Source: Schistosoma haematobium (taxonomy: Eukaryota > Platyhelminthes > Trematoda > Strigeidida > Schistosomatidae). Taken from it: a stretch of 64,000 nt of DNA. A program made the position numbers and the translations under genes. How positions within the stretch are numbered: position 1 is the first letter of the stretch; every line of letters begins with the position of its first letter. The DNA is taken from contig NC_067196.1 of the NCBI RefSeq assembly GCF_000699445.3, positions 47,161,364-47,225,363 on the forward strand, written 5' to 3'. Of the stretch, positions 12,244-22,500 are shown piece by piece. Under the pieces are notes generated by a model. It ran no database searches. It was not told the origin of the DNA and worked only from the letters and a program-made list of their open reading frames with translations.

Positions 12244-13118
12244 TGAAGATGCCACAGTTGTAAGATCCGTTTTGAATGTTTTGTGTGTGTATATATATGT
12301 GAAAATCCCTCAATGTATACACATGTACTTTATTCCTATTGATTCCCTTAGCCGTACATTGTTAGTTTTTTGATTACATTTGAATTGTTAATATTTGTAT
12401 TTTTTATTGTAGTTTTTGTTTTTATTACGCCTTCACTACGTTTTTGTGTTTCTTCACAAACTGCATCTATGTTGTTTTACTTGATACTTGCCCTTGGCGG
12501 CAGCCATATTGATTTCCTCCTCCTTTTGTGCGTGCTCCATCCGGCCAGAATAGAGCAGCGTTCATTTGTTGTGGCTGGTAATTTTTCCCGCATCTTTTAT
12601 CAACTTCTTTATTTATTGTAATTTAGATTTGATTGATTGAACAATTAGTGGTTGAATAGCCGGGTGGTAATATTTGTTTAGGAAACGATGTACGTTAAAA
12701 TTTGTAATGAATTATAGAACCGTCATTTACCAGATTACTTGTATTGATTTTAACAGGCAAGGGCGCGTTTTAACCTACCTCGACAGCTATTCTTCAGTCC
12801 AAACCGTAGTTTGGATTCTACACAGTTATTTAGAGTTTGACAACGCTTTAACCAGTAGCGTACCCACCAAGTGAAATCGAAAGACAGTGGTGAGGAGGTT
12901 CGAAGATATATTTGACATGTAATCAATATACTGAGACTCGTCTGATCTAATCTGGCTAGCGATTGCAGTAGATGTTGAGCACGGTGCTCCCACTCGTAAT
13001 CTGGTGCGGCTGCATGACCGAGCGCCCTCAGCTAGGTGAGTCCATTAAAACATGTGGTCAGCATCCAATGTCGAAAACTTACAGAGCTATTTATTTTGGG
13101 TATTTATTTACCGCTACA
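12244..13118 (-). repeat. Gypsy copy 1 3' LTR, interrupted by a solo LTR
   Basis: The outer LTR end (TGAAGATGCCACAGT, 12244-12258) and the rest (12823-13118) match the 320-bp LTR of copy 2 once the 564-bp insertion at 12259-12822 is removed. The inner end TTACCGCTACA at 13118 abuts the polypurine tract. This LTR is clearly more diverged from copy 2's LTRs than those two are from each other. Confidence 0.85.
12259..12822 (+). mobile_element. Solo LTR of an unidentified LTR retrotransposon (copy A)
   Basis: A 564-bp unit starting TGTAAGATCC and ending GGATTCTACA, so it has TG...CA termini inside short inverted repeats. CAGT precedes (12255-12258) and follows (12823-12826) it, a 4-bp target duplication. 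It sits inside the Gypsy LTR and is therefore younger than that Gypsy copy. The same unit, 674 bp long and inverted, is inserted in a LINE at 44816-45489. No coding capacity was seen; the short ORFs within are AT-rich noise. The superfamily (BEL/Pao or Gypsy) is not resolved. Confidence 0.75.
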
Positions 13119-13133
13119 GATCACTCCCCCCTA
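13119..13133 (-). promoter_or_regulatory. Polypurine tract of Gypsy copy 1
   Basis: Read on the minus strand this is a purine-rich run (TAGGGGGGAGTGATC) directly against the TGTAGCGG start of the 3' LTR. This is where plus-strand DNA synthesis is primed in LTR elements. Confidence 0.75.
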
Positions 13134-13796
13134 GTGGGGAAGTGATGACCCTAAGACGTGGCCAGCCAGAAGTTTAAACCCAACGAGTTTGTCGTTGGTA
13201 AACACTCTTCTGATAGCTTGCTAGGTTCAGCAGCGTCTGGTTGTCTTTCCTTACTATAAGGGACCATGAAATACAATATAGTAAGAAAATAATGTACAAT
13301 CAAAATTTCGGTTCCTCGTAAGCCTCATCGTTCTTTTTATCGTCCTTTCCAGACGTCTTGGAAAAGAAAAAAAGAATAGACAAGTGCATGTCGAAATAAA
13401 CTCGCACGCGCTTTAAGACACAAAGTGAGCGAAAAAAAGGAAAATGGCGTAAAAGCGATTTTTACAAAATGTTTTTTTGTTTTTTTTTAATTTTTAATAA
13501 ACATATTAGCAAAACAATAAATATGTATAAATATAAGCATATTAAAAATTTCTTAATATTATGTATAATGCCACGGAAAACCGCGATGAAACAAAGTGTT
13601 GACTGGTGTCTTACGTGCAATAGTCGTTTAAATGTTCTGGAAATCTTACTCTTCTTCCAGAACGCGTTAATATAAGTTTATTTTCAGATACTGTCGAAGT
13701 ATCATCGTGCGTGTTGGTTGTCAGATGAGGTATTATGAATGTCAGCGTCATATCACTCGATTGTACCGAAGGAAAATGGACGTAAATAGGATTTCC

Positions 13797-16462
13797 TTAT
13801 AAATACACTGCTTTGAGGCGATAGATGCTGGTGCTATCGTTAGTGTCGTTTTTATCGACTATATGGTACTTAGATTCACGTTGAAGAACTTTGAAAGGTC
13901 CTTCGTACGCTGGTTCGAATGGCCGTGGATGCGAGTCTCGACGAACGAAAACGTGTGTACTATGTCGTAAGTCAGGTTGAACGAAAACATCGGTTGATTG
14001 TGGTCGGGTGGAAGCAGGTTTAACTGAACGCATGTTAAGCCTGTTCGTGTAGGAGGTTAAATCCATGTTCATTGAAGAGGATGAAGGATCCACGAATTCT
14101 CCTGGAAGTTGAAGTGTTGTTCCATAAACGAGTTGAGCCGCAGTGTATCCAATGTCAGCTTTCACAGCATTGCGAATACCTAGTAAGACAAGTGGAAGAG
14201 CGTCGGTCCACTGTGAAACGTTTGCAACTGGTAGTGAAGCTTTTAGTTGTCGGTGAAAACGTTCTACCAACCCGTTCGCTTGTGGATGGTAGGCGGTCGT
14301 TCGGAAGCGAGTGATTCCTAAAAGTGTGGTCAGACGTCGGAAAAGATCAGATTCAAACTGACGTCCGCGGTCTGTAGTGATGGTTGAAGGGCAGCCGAAG
14401 TTTGCTACCCATCGTTCGACGAAGGCGCGAGCCACTGTTTCAGCAGTGATGTCCTTGATAGGTACTGCTTCTGGCCATCGAGTGAAACGGTCTACGCAGG
14501 TTAAGAGGTAAGAGTATCCATTTGAATCTGGTAAAGGTCCTACCAAATCCAGATGAACATGGTCGAAACGAGCATCGGGAGTTTTAAACGAGCCTAAGGG
14601 ACATTTATTGTGTCTGATAACCTTAGATTTCTGGCAGCTTACACAGGGGCGTGCCCACTCCCTCACGTCTTTATTCATGCCAGGCCAGCAAAACCGATTT
14701 GCTATAAGTCTGATGGTTGCACGAACACCTGGATGAGAAAGTTTGTGCAATGTATTAAAGACGTTGCGTCGATAAGGTTTCGGCACGATTGGGCGATCCC
14801 TACCTGTAGATGTGTCACAAAGTAAGGTTTCCTTACTCGTTCCCATCTGTTTGATGCGTAGTTTGAGTGTTGTAGATGATAACTCGTGCTGAAGATCAGT
14901 GTCTTTTTTTAAGCTGGGCGAGTTTAAGAAGATCGATTTCCTGGAAACTGTTCCAGGAAGTTATGCGAGATAAGGCGTCTGCAACTACATTGTTTGCTCC
15001 AGAAATGTGTTGAATATCTGAAGTAAACTGCGAAATGTAGTCCGGTTGTCGAGACTCACGTGGTGAGTGCTTGTCTGAAGAGGAGCTCAAAGAGAAAGTA
15101 AGAGGTTTATGGTCAGTAAAAGGGTGAATTCTCGGCCTTTGATATAGTGTTGAGAATGCCGTACAGCACAATACATAGCTAGGAGTTCCCTACCGAATGT
15201 GCTGTACCTCGATTCGGTGTCTAGCAACCTTCTAGAGAAAAATGCCAAGGGTTGCCAGGAGTTGTTAACCCATTGTTGTTAGACGCCACCGATTGCCGAG
15301 TCCAATGCGTCTACTGCGATACTAATGGGTGCTTCAGTGTCCTGATGTGCGAGCATTGTTGCTTTAGCGATCAGTTCCTTAACTGTGGAGAATGCTTTTT
15401 GTGCGGTGTCATCCAAAGTGATGGATTTCGCATTTCCACGAAGTTGGTCGGTAAGAGGTTTCATAAGTAGCGTGCATTTAGGTATGAATCGTCTATAGAA
15501 ACTTACAAGGCCGTTGAATGTTCATAATTGCTTGATCGTGATCGGTTCTGGGTAATCCAGAATGGCGGCAACTTTGGTTCTAAGGGGTCGAATGCCTTGC
15601 GAATGTATAGTGTGTTCTAGGAAGTCTAATGAATTAGTTCCGATTTGGCATTTCTGAATGTTCACAGTAATGCCATGTTTTTGTAGTCGATCGAAAACAA
15701 GATCCAGATGCTTGAGATGCGATTCTCTGTCCGGACTTGCTATTAGATAGTCGTCAACATACGCATGTACGAAGTTGAGACCTCGAAAAACGTCGTCTAT
15801 AAACCTTTGGAAGGCTTGTGCAGCGTTTCTTAGACCGAAGGGCATTCGCAAAAATTCGTAAAGTCCGAGGGGAGTTATGATAGCTGTTTTCGGTATGTCG
15901 TCAGTGGCCATAGGGATTTGGTTACACGCTTTAACCAAGTCGATATTCTAAAAGACTGTTGTATCTTTCAAAGTAGCTGTCAAATCGTGAAGTGAGGCAA
16001 CGGTTAACGATCAGGAATGGTTCTCTCATTCAATCGCCGGTAGTCACCAGTTGGACGCCAATCGCTGCTGTCCTTTTTGGGGGCCATGTGCAACGGAGAT
16101 GCCCATGGGCTGTTTGACGGTCATATGATTCCCAAGTCTATCACGTGGTCGAACTCGTCTTTCGCCAACCTCAGCTTTTCGGGAGCTAGTCGGCGTGCTG
16201 TAGAGAATACAGGTGGTCCTGTAGTCGTGATGTGATGTGTAACGTTGCTGGTTACACACGGCAATTTCGGTTGCGTTTGTTGTATCCCAGGATACTTATC
16301 GAGTAGTGGTTGATAGAACGGGTCTATCGTACGCTTAATTGTGACTGGAGATAATCTGCAACCAGAAAAGGAAGTTACGCAAACAGATAAATTAGTGTTT
16401 CCGTCTACTAGCCTCCATTTGCGCGTACCAATGAGTAGATTATGGTGTTGTAGAAGGTTCAT
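13797..16462 (-). pseudogene. Gypsy copy 1 pol (protease end-RT-RNase H-integrase), degenerate
   Basis: Pieces on the minus strand: 16462-16121 (end of protease, RT start), 15938-15522 (RT palm with YVDDYLIAS), 15464-15279 (RT/RNase H linker), 15171-14896 (RNase H end, [11 protein letters not shown]) and 14846-13797 (integrase: zinc-binding [15 protein letters not shown] and CVSCQKSK, then DDE residues in [18 protein letters not shown] and the [11 protein letters not shown] region). Several stops in RT are at exactly the same positions in copy 2. Three single-base length differences in homopolymer runs (near 14906, 15119 and 15236) give the two copies different frame breaks. Confidence 0.9.
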
Positions 16463-16633
16463 ACCAATCGCTAGCCAATCTAGATTAGTCGATCCTCGAT
16501 ATATTGATAGCCTGTTGAATATATTTTCGAACCTCCTCGCTTCTGTCTTTTGATTTCACTTGGTGAGTACGATTCATATTAGGTGTTACTGGTTAAAGCG
16601 TTGTCAAACTCCAAATACCTGGGGCGTCTTCAT

Positions 16634-16651
16634 TGGTGAGCCCAACGTGAT
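16634..16651 (+). promoter_or_regulatory. Primer-binding site of the plus-strand Gypsy copy
   Basis: TGGTGAGCCCAACGTGAT lies one base after the LTR end. It resembles the complement of the tRNA-Trp 3' end (from memory of the CsRn1 clade), with a few mismatches. Copy 2 has TGGTGAGACCGACGTGAT in the same place. Confidence 0.7.
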
Positions 16652-16801
16652 CTGGTACACCAACTTGCAAACTGTGAATCTGTTCCTTTTTGGGATTTTA
16701 TAAATCACTGCTTTATTTTAATTTTTATGTATTGTAGTGTAGTGTTTCCATGTTTTTGGATACATATTTTCTTCGTTCATTCTTGTGCTTGATATTTCGC
16801 C

Positions 16802-18770
16802 ATGACGGAACAGACACCTAAGGTACTCAAGTTAAAGACTATGGCCCATCTTCGTTTCAATTGATGCCTTTCCAACCAGACATCGAAGACTGGTTCTGCT
16901 ACGCAGAGGGCAACTTCTACGAGCACGACGTAAACGACATACGTGCACAATTCCTCGCAGTAGTCAAGGCACTACCGCGCGAATTCAACAGGTACGTGAC
17001 ACCTAGTGTGTTTACTAGTGATGTTTCGGAACCTTACGAGACAACGAAACGATCTATCCGCAAACGCGTAGACCTAATCGATCGACAAAGGTTAGATCAA
17101 TCCCTAATAATATTGGCCTGCAACACGGTCCTGAGACAAACATGGTGCTATTACAAGCAAACTAGATAATTCGATAATATACGAAGCCTACTCATGACCC
17201 TATGATACTTAAAAAAATAATAATAATACAAAAAAAGATGAAAAGGGCTCCAACAACTTCGATAAAAAAGGAAGATAGTCAATTGTACATCACAATACTG
17301 TTTTTAGCACTATATTTTATGACCACACATAATCCCATACTTTCAGCTCCTTTCTGAATCCCCTCCATTTGTCAGTTGTACATCCACCCATACTTTGTTT
17401 ACACTTATTTTATTTAACCTATTAAAATGCTATTGCTTAACAAATACCTTAATAAAGGAAAATTAGAATGAGTAATCATACCTTAAACATTCCTTCATGA
17501 ATATTGGTTACTCTGCCTCTCGTGTTTTTTTTACATGCTCCTTCTTTCAGCCCCCTTGAGATATGGAACTGGTGACTTCATCCTGCACCATCCTTAAAGC
17601 CTTAGATATTCCGAAGGGACATATGGTTGCGACTTCTAGAAGCTTCCACTTTCAATGGACCTATCCTTGACCATCAGTTGCACATTCGCAACGCGACTTT
17701 CATGAAGCGCGCCAACAGTGATACTGACCAAAACCATCTACATTCATATCTTTTAAATTATAAACCCGGCTGAGTAATTTACTACAGTGGATATTGTAAC
17801 GTTTGTAAAAAATTTGATCTTGCATGTAAACTGGCATGCCTCATGTAACAATCTGTCATTTGAGAATAAATTATTATTAAAATAATGAGAGGTGATTAGC
17901 CAAATAACCTTCGATAATGGCCTATTCAGACAACGTTCCTCATCTAAACTTTCTCAATAGGTACAAGCTGTGTTGATGTCATTTCAAAACAACGCCGTAG
18001 ACGAGCTGGCTGCATCTTAAAAAATCACCAAATCTTCTAACGTCGGGGTTTTTCAGTCAAAGAAAAGCTTCAAGCGACACAGAATAATGTCATACGCCGA
18101 CCCATTACCTTCGACTTCGTAATAACCGTAAACGGCCACATGCCCCACGAAGAAGCACTCCATGTAAGCACGCTGTCTCTCGTGGTCGATAACTCCGACT
18201 GGTGCTGGTATGAAAACCATAACGGAAAATCTCATAGAAATTGCAGAAAACCCTGTATTTTTCAAACTCAAAATCGATCGACACGAAAAACAGTTCGGGA
18301 AGCTTCCCAGCGGGCACGCGTTAACGGCAACCCTAGCCGGCGAACATAGCCGTCTGTTATACGTCGCAGACGCGATAACAAAAGTCCGCTACCTCGTCGA
18401 TACTGTCACATAAGTTGGCGTTCTTCCCAGCGAATTCCAACGACCGGCTCCATGAATCGGTTTTAAATCTATAGGCAGCAAACGGAAAGCCGATCGCCAC
18501 ATATGATAAATGGTACGTTTACCTTAACGTGGGTTTATGCAAACCCATACACTGGATTTTCGTTGTTGCAGATGTTTCTATGTCAACCATTGACATATAC
18601 CTGCTACAATATCACAATCTACTCATCGATACGCACAAACGGAGGCTAGTAGACGGAAACACTAATTTATTTGTTTGTGTATTTTCTTTTTCCGATTGCA
18701 AATTATCTTCTGTCACAGTTGGACACACGCTCCGGTTGGTATGTCCAAGAATACTAATCAAGTAATTGTT
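16802..18770 (+). pseudogene. Gypsy gag-protease remnant
   Basis: The gag start MTEQTPKVL is followed by a stop and a frame change. A capsid-like piece (FQPDIEDWFCYAEGNF, with AQFLAVVKALP) runs to about 17110. Coding similarity resumes near 17960, then comes the nucleocapsid zinc motif at about 18200 and protease-region sequence (LYVADAITKVRYLVDT at about 18357-18404). The equivalent in copy 2 is LVDTGAEVSVLP; here the aspartate motif reads LVDTVT, so the active site is lost. The stretch 17110-17950 has no gag similarity that I can see and may be an insertion. Confidence 0.75.
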
Positions 18771-19537
18771 GATAGAATGGATCTATCGTGTTGTCAACCA
18801 ACATTTAAAGCGGATATTGTCGATTTTCACTACAATATGTGTAGGCTTGTTCATACGAACCCATGCCCTTAAATAAGCACTCATATAGGTCAACACATCG
18901 GGTGAACGAAGTCCTAATTACTATATAGCAACGACGGACTCTCCCTGCCAGCCGAAAATTTGAATATTTCGCCGTAGCGCTTTGATTTGGTTATTGTTGG
19001 GAGTTAAGCAACGCTTATGTCGTAAAGATGTAACACATGCTTCTAAAAGACTTAGAATTCGTCGTGTCATTGTAAAAATACGAATTTATCAATAAAATAA
19101 AAGGTTGGTCTCCAAAACCTATTTAAATTACAGAAAATTATCAGTTGGAATACATGTAGCACGGATTTTGGTATATTCATCATGCTACTTTGTTTGCTGA
19201 TCTTATTATCCCAGATCATGCTGTCAGATTTCAAAGACCATCTCGATGTTACAATGAGTGAGTTCTAGATAATGTTGCCGAAATCACGGCAATTTAAATT
19301 TAAGTAAAAAGACGAAACAATAAGATGCCATAGAATCTTTGTTCATAAAAAGTTACAGAAGTAAAGTAGTACGGGATTTCATTTATAGTTACTTTTAAAC
19401 TAAAATAAACAGTCTGGAAAAGGATTCAAACTCGACCGAAAATCAACATCCCATTTCCCTCAAGCTCACTGGCGCGCCTATTTGACTACCAAAACATCTG
19501 ACTTCGCTGGATTTTATTATGGTCTTGGTTGTTACTG
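18771..19537. other. Intergenic, upstream of the PHD-finger gene
   Basis: From the Gypsy remnant to the first codon of the PHD-finger gene. This must hold its promoter and 5' UTR, but no distinct motif was recognised. Confidence 0.45.
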
Positions 19538-22500
19538 ATGCCTAGAAAGAAATCATTAAAGCTCAATAACACTGGGTGTATATTTTGTTCTGAAGTTGAT
19601 GATTATCCACTATTAGGACCTATTATTGAGAAAAATGGTTTCAAAGTGCATACAAATTGTATAGTAAGTTCAAATTTGTGAAATACTCTACTCTTGAAGT
19701 TTGCCGCCAGCGGTTTATCTCAGACGAACAATGAGAATGAATCCCCGGACGATTTCATAGTTGGATTCGCTGTTTCTTCAATTCTCAATGAACTTAGACG
19801 CGGTCGTAGCTTAAAGTGTTCGGTATGCCGTCTCCCCGGAGCATGTGTTGGATGTGTTGTTAACACTTGTCACACCACCTTCCATCTTCCATGTTTAATT
19901 AAAGCTCAAGGGATAACGATATTTGAAGGCAACTTTCCTTCCTACTGCCGCCGCCATGCCAACAGACAGGTATGTTTACGCCTAAATATTTTGTACTCAT
20001 TCTTTGAGCTGTATCAAGATCAGAATAATTTAATAGGTCATAGCTACTTGTGTTTTCTATTCATCGGCAGGCCCAATTATTATTTTATGTTCCGGATCTA
20101 AGTATTTAAGTAATGCAGTCGTACTCCAGAAGGATGTACAACTAAATGCCTAGTGGTTCAAGTGATATTTTTCTTGCATTTGTAAATGAAAGTGGAATAA
20201 AGTTTAATATGGTAAACGTAAAGGACCCTAGTTATCATGCAGAAGAAATGTTGTACGGCAACTTCACTATTCCGAGCTCCCAATTTTGGGGAAAATTTGA
20301 CCCATTTTGGGGAAGCCGCTATGGTGAACTTTGAGGAAATAACACAAAAACCCCAATATTTCCCCCCAAATTCCCCTTTAACCTTGGTCAAGGTCGTTCG
20401 ACCCTGGGGATTTCCCCAAACTTGGGAGCTCGGGTATTTACCTGCTAAGTAATGCACAATAAAGCTTCCTAATCCTTTGATATTATCTTCCGATTGTTAA
20501 ATTTCGAAAATCCTAGTTACAGAAATCATAAGTCGAATTCAAGAGGTTTCGTTAACATCTAATTTCTATATAACATATTTTGACCTAATAATAGCTCTCT
20601 TTAAAGCAGCTTCGGCATCAGATTGGACAGATTTCTGTACTTGAAGGTCATTGTTGGGCTATTCTATTTTATTAATTACATTTAGTCTTTCTATCTTCTC
20701 TTTAACATATGGTAATTAGTGTCATTCATTTTAATTGTCATCATGGATTAGAATGTTAGCTTCATTAGTTCATAAACATGCTTGATTGTTTGTGTACTTT
20801 GATAAGTTGAATTCAAATATCCTACATTATCCCGTTAGCTTAGATAATATGTAATAAATAGTACGATTATTTGCTTATTTGGCAGTCTTAAAATCATTCT
20901 CCAAAGCAAACAACTACTCATCTCTTGTATCAAGGGAAGCCGAATATTTTCTCATTGAATGTTTACGTATTGTGTTAGACAATAAGAAAATGAAATAAAA
21001 CGTTCCTTTGGACTCATCTAATACAAATGTAGCGTATGGTTGTTTTGATTTAGAATTTAGATGGCTGGTTGACGCAATGCAAGGAACCTCCCTCTTGTTG
21101 TATCTGTCTGTTCTCAATTGTACCAGACAAAGATTTCGAAAGTAGTTGTCTGCCCATAAAAAGACAAAAGTCTGTACCCATTCATTCTTCGGCAACAAAA
21201 GAAAATGTTCCAGTCCTCAACGAAACCAGGCGTACAAGACGGTCTTGTGTGGCTCCTTCAACTCCTAAACGAATTACTGTTTCAAACGGGATGTCTTCTG
21301 TTAAGAGAAGATATTCTCAATCAGAGCAAGTTTTATTTTAATGTTTTCATAATAAAGAAATAGGAAATTATCACATGTTAAATACTGTCACAAAACCGGT
21401 GAATATACAACATATTGTCACTTTTTACTGACAGCTCTTTCTCAATAGAATCATCTGTTAGGTCATAGTGTTTGAATGAGTTGTTCAACACTAAAAAAAA
21501 ACCATTCTTATTTCGATTGCCCAAGTTTCTAAATCACCTGTCCAACGGTCAGATTTAGTTTGATAAAAATTTTAGTAGGACTCCAAATGGTTTCTAACTT
21601 TGATCTTAATTTTAGCTTAGAAACTCTTCATCATTGTACAAAGTTTTGTGTCAGAGAAAACTCGTCTTATCAACAAAAATTCATTAGGCCGTAGTAATAA
21701 ATCTGACATGTTCAAGATATTTTCTAATTTCAACTGAAAGCGTTTGACGCTCGGTGATGGCTAATGCAAGGGTAGGTTAGTTGAAAGTTAAGAGTGGCCA
21801 AACCAAGACATGGCATCAGTCTGTAAAGACACTGACTACTGGACTGAGCCATGCAAGTAGGTGCAGACCATACTTAGTTGGGTTAGCGTAATTATTGTCA
21901 AAGACTTTGGGCGACATGGTTCCAAAATGTTCGTAGTGGTGTAGGTGCGTTCCCTCTTTATCTCCCCTTGAATTCCAAGTTTCTAGATGCTTTATCGTTT
22001 TCTATCGTACTAATTTATGCTTCTTGAATTATACCTTGAATGTCTCACTTTCAGTTTCCGCTAATACTGTTACTACCTCTGCTACTCTGAGATTTTCCCT
22101 GGCAATTTCATCTCTCTGTGCAGATAGGGTATGGCAACTTGGACCGATGTACACGTGTGCCACGCTCTACGTTCGGCATGAGTGAATGACTAACTTAAAG
22201 CGTCTATGGAAGTTTGGAAAGATATTATTCTAGACAATACTACTGGTGTTACAAAAGTTCAATAATTATTTTGTATGATTGTTTCATCATAGAGTTAACT
22301 TACTGAAATTTTTACTGCAAAAAAGTACTTTTTTCGCTTTTTGGAACTCAGAACAACTACGAAATTGGTGCTAAGTTTATCAAGGTTCATGAGTGACCGT
22401 GCTCTGCGTTTGTTAGTAACCAATCACATCAATTTTTAATTTATCTTCGTCGACTATAGCCCAGACTATTAATTACAGGTTGACTTTGTGTTGAAAGTGT

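Larger units (their letters stand above)
12244..16469 (-). mobile_element. Gypsy/CsRn1-like LTR retrotransposon, copy 1 (3' part, minus strand)
   Basis: On the minus strand, from right to left: the end of protease, reverse transcriptase, RNase H, integrase, a non-coding tail, a polypurine tract (complement of GATCACTCCCCCCTA at 13119-13133) and the 3' LTR. The LTR is split by a solo LTR insertion. The element stops abruptly at about 16469, where it joins a plus-strand Gypsy LTR, so its own gag and 5' LTR are absent. Its middle (about 13624-16122) is nearly identical to copy 2 at 38248-40745, whereas both flanks differ by about 10% or more. Stop codons and frameshifts run through pol. Confidence 0.9.
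16470..18770 (+). mobile_element. Gypsy/CsRn1-like element, 5' part (plus strand), head-to-head with copy 1
   Basis: Begins with the inner part of an LTR (16470-16632), then a primer-binding site, a leader, a gag start at 16802, capsid-like sequence to about 17110, unrelated or unalignable sequence, then nucleocapsid and protease sequence at about 17960-18770. The nucleocapsid has a Cys/His pattern (CWYENHNGKSHRNCRKPC) like the unusual zinc motif of the CsRn1 clade. The protease part overlaps the segment present in minus-strand copy 1, so this is not simply copy 1's missing end flipped. Many frame breaks. Confidence 0.8.

Noticed and set aside
12370..12621. 83-codon hydrophobic ORF suggesting a membrane protein
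   Set aside because: It falls inside the solo LTR and is T-rich sequence read as Phe/Leu; copy B does not keep it open.
14072..14314. 80-codon plus-strand ORF, repeated exactly at 38696-38938
   Set aside because: It is antisense to the Gypsy integrase. The repetition follows from the two element copies, not from an independent gene.
15252..15470. 72-codon plus-strand Cys-rich ORF, with a near-copy at 39875-40093
   Set aside because: Antisense shadow of the RT/RNase H linker; Cys content is incidental.
18766..18786. Short inverted repeat GATAGA..TCTATC as an operator or hairpin
   Set aside because: The same sequence is a normal coding stretch in the Gypsy copies and is too short to mean anything alone.
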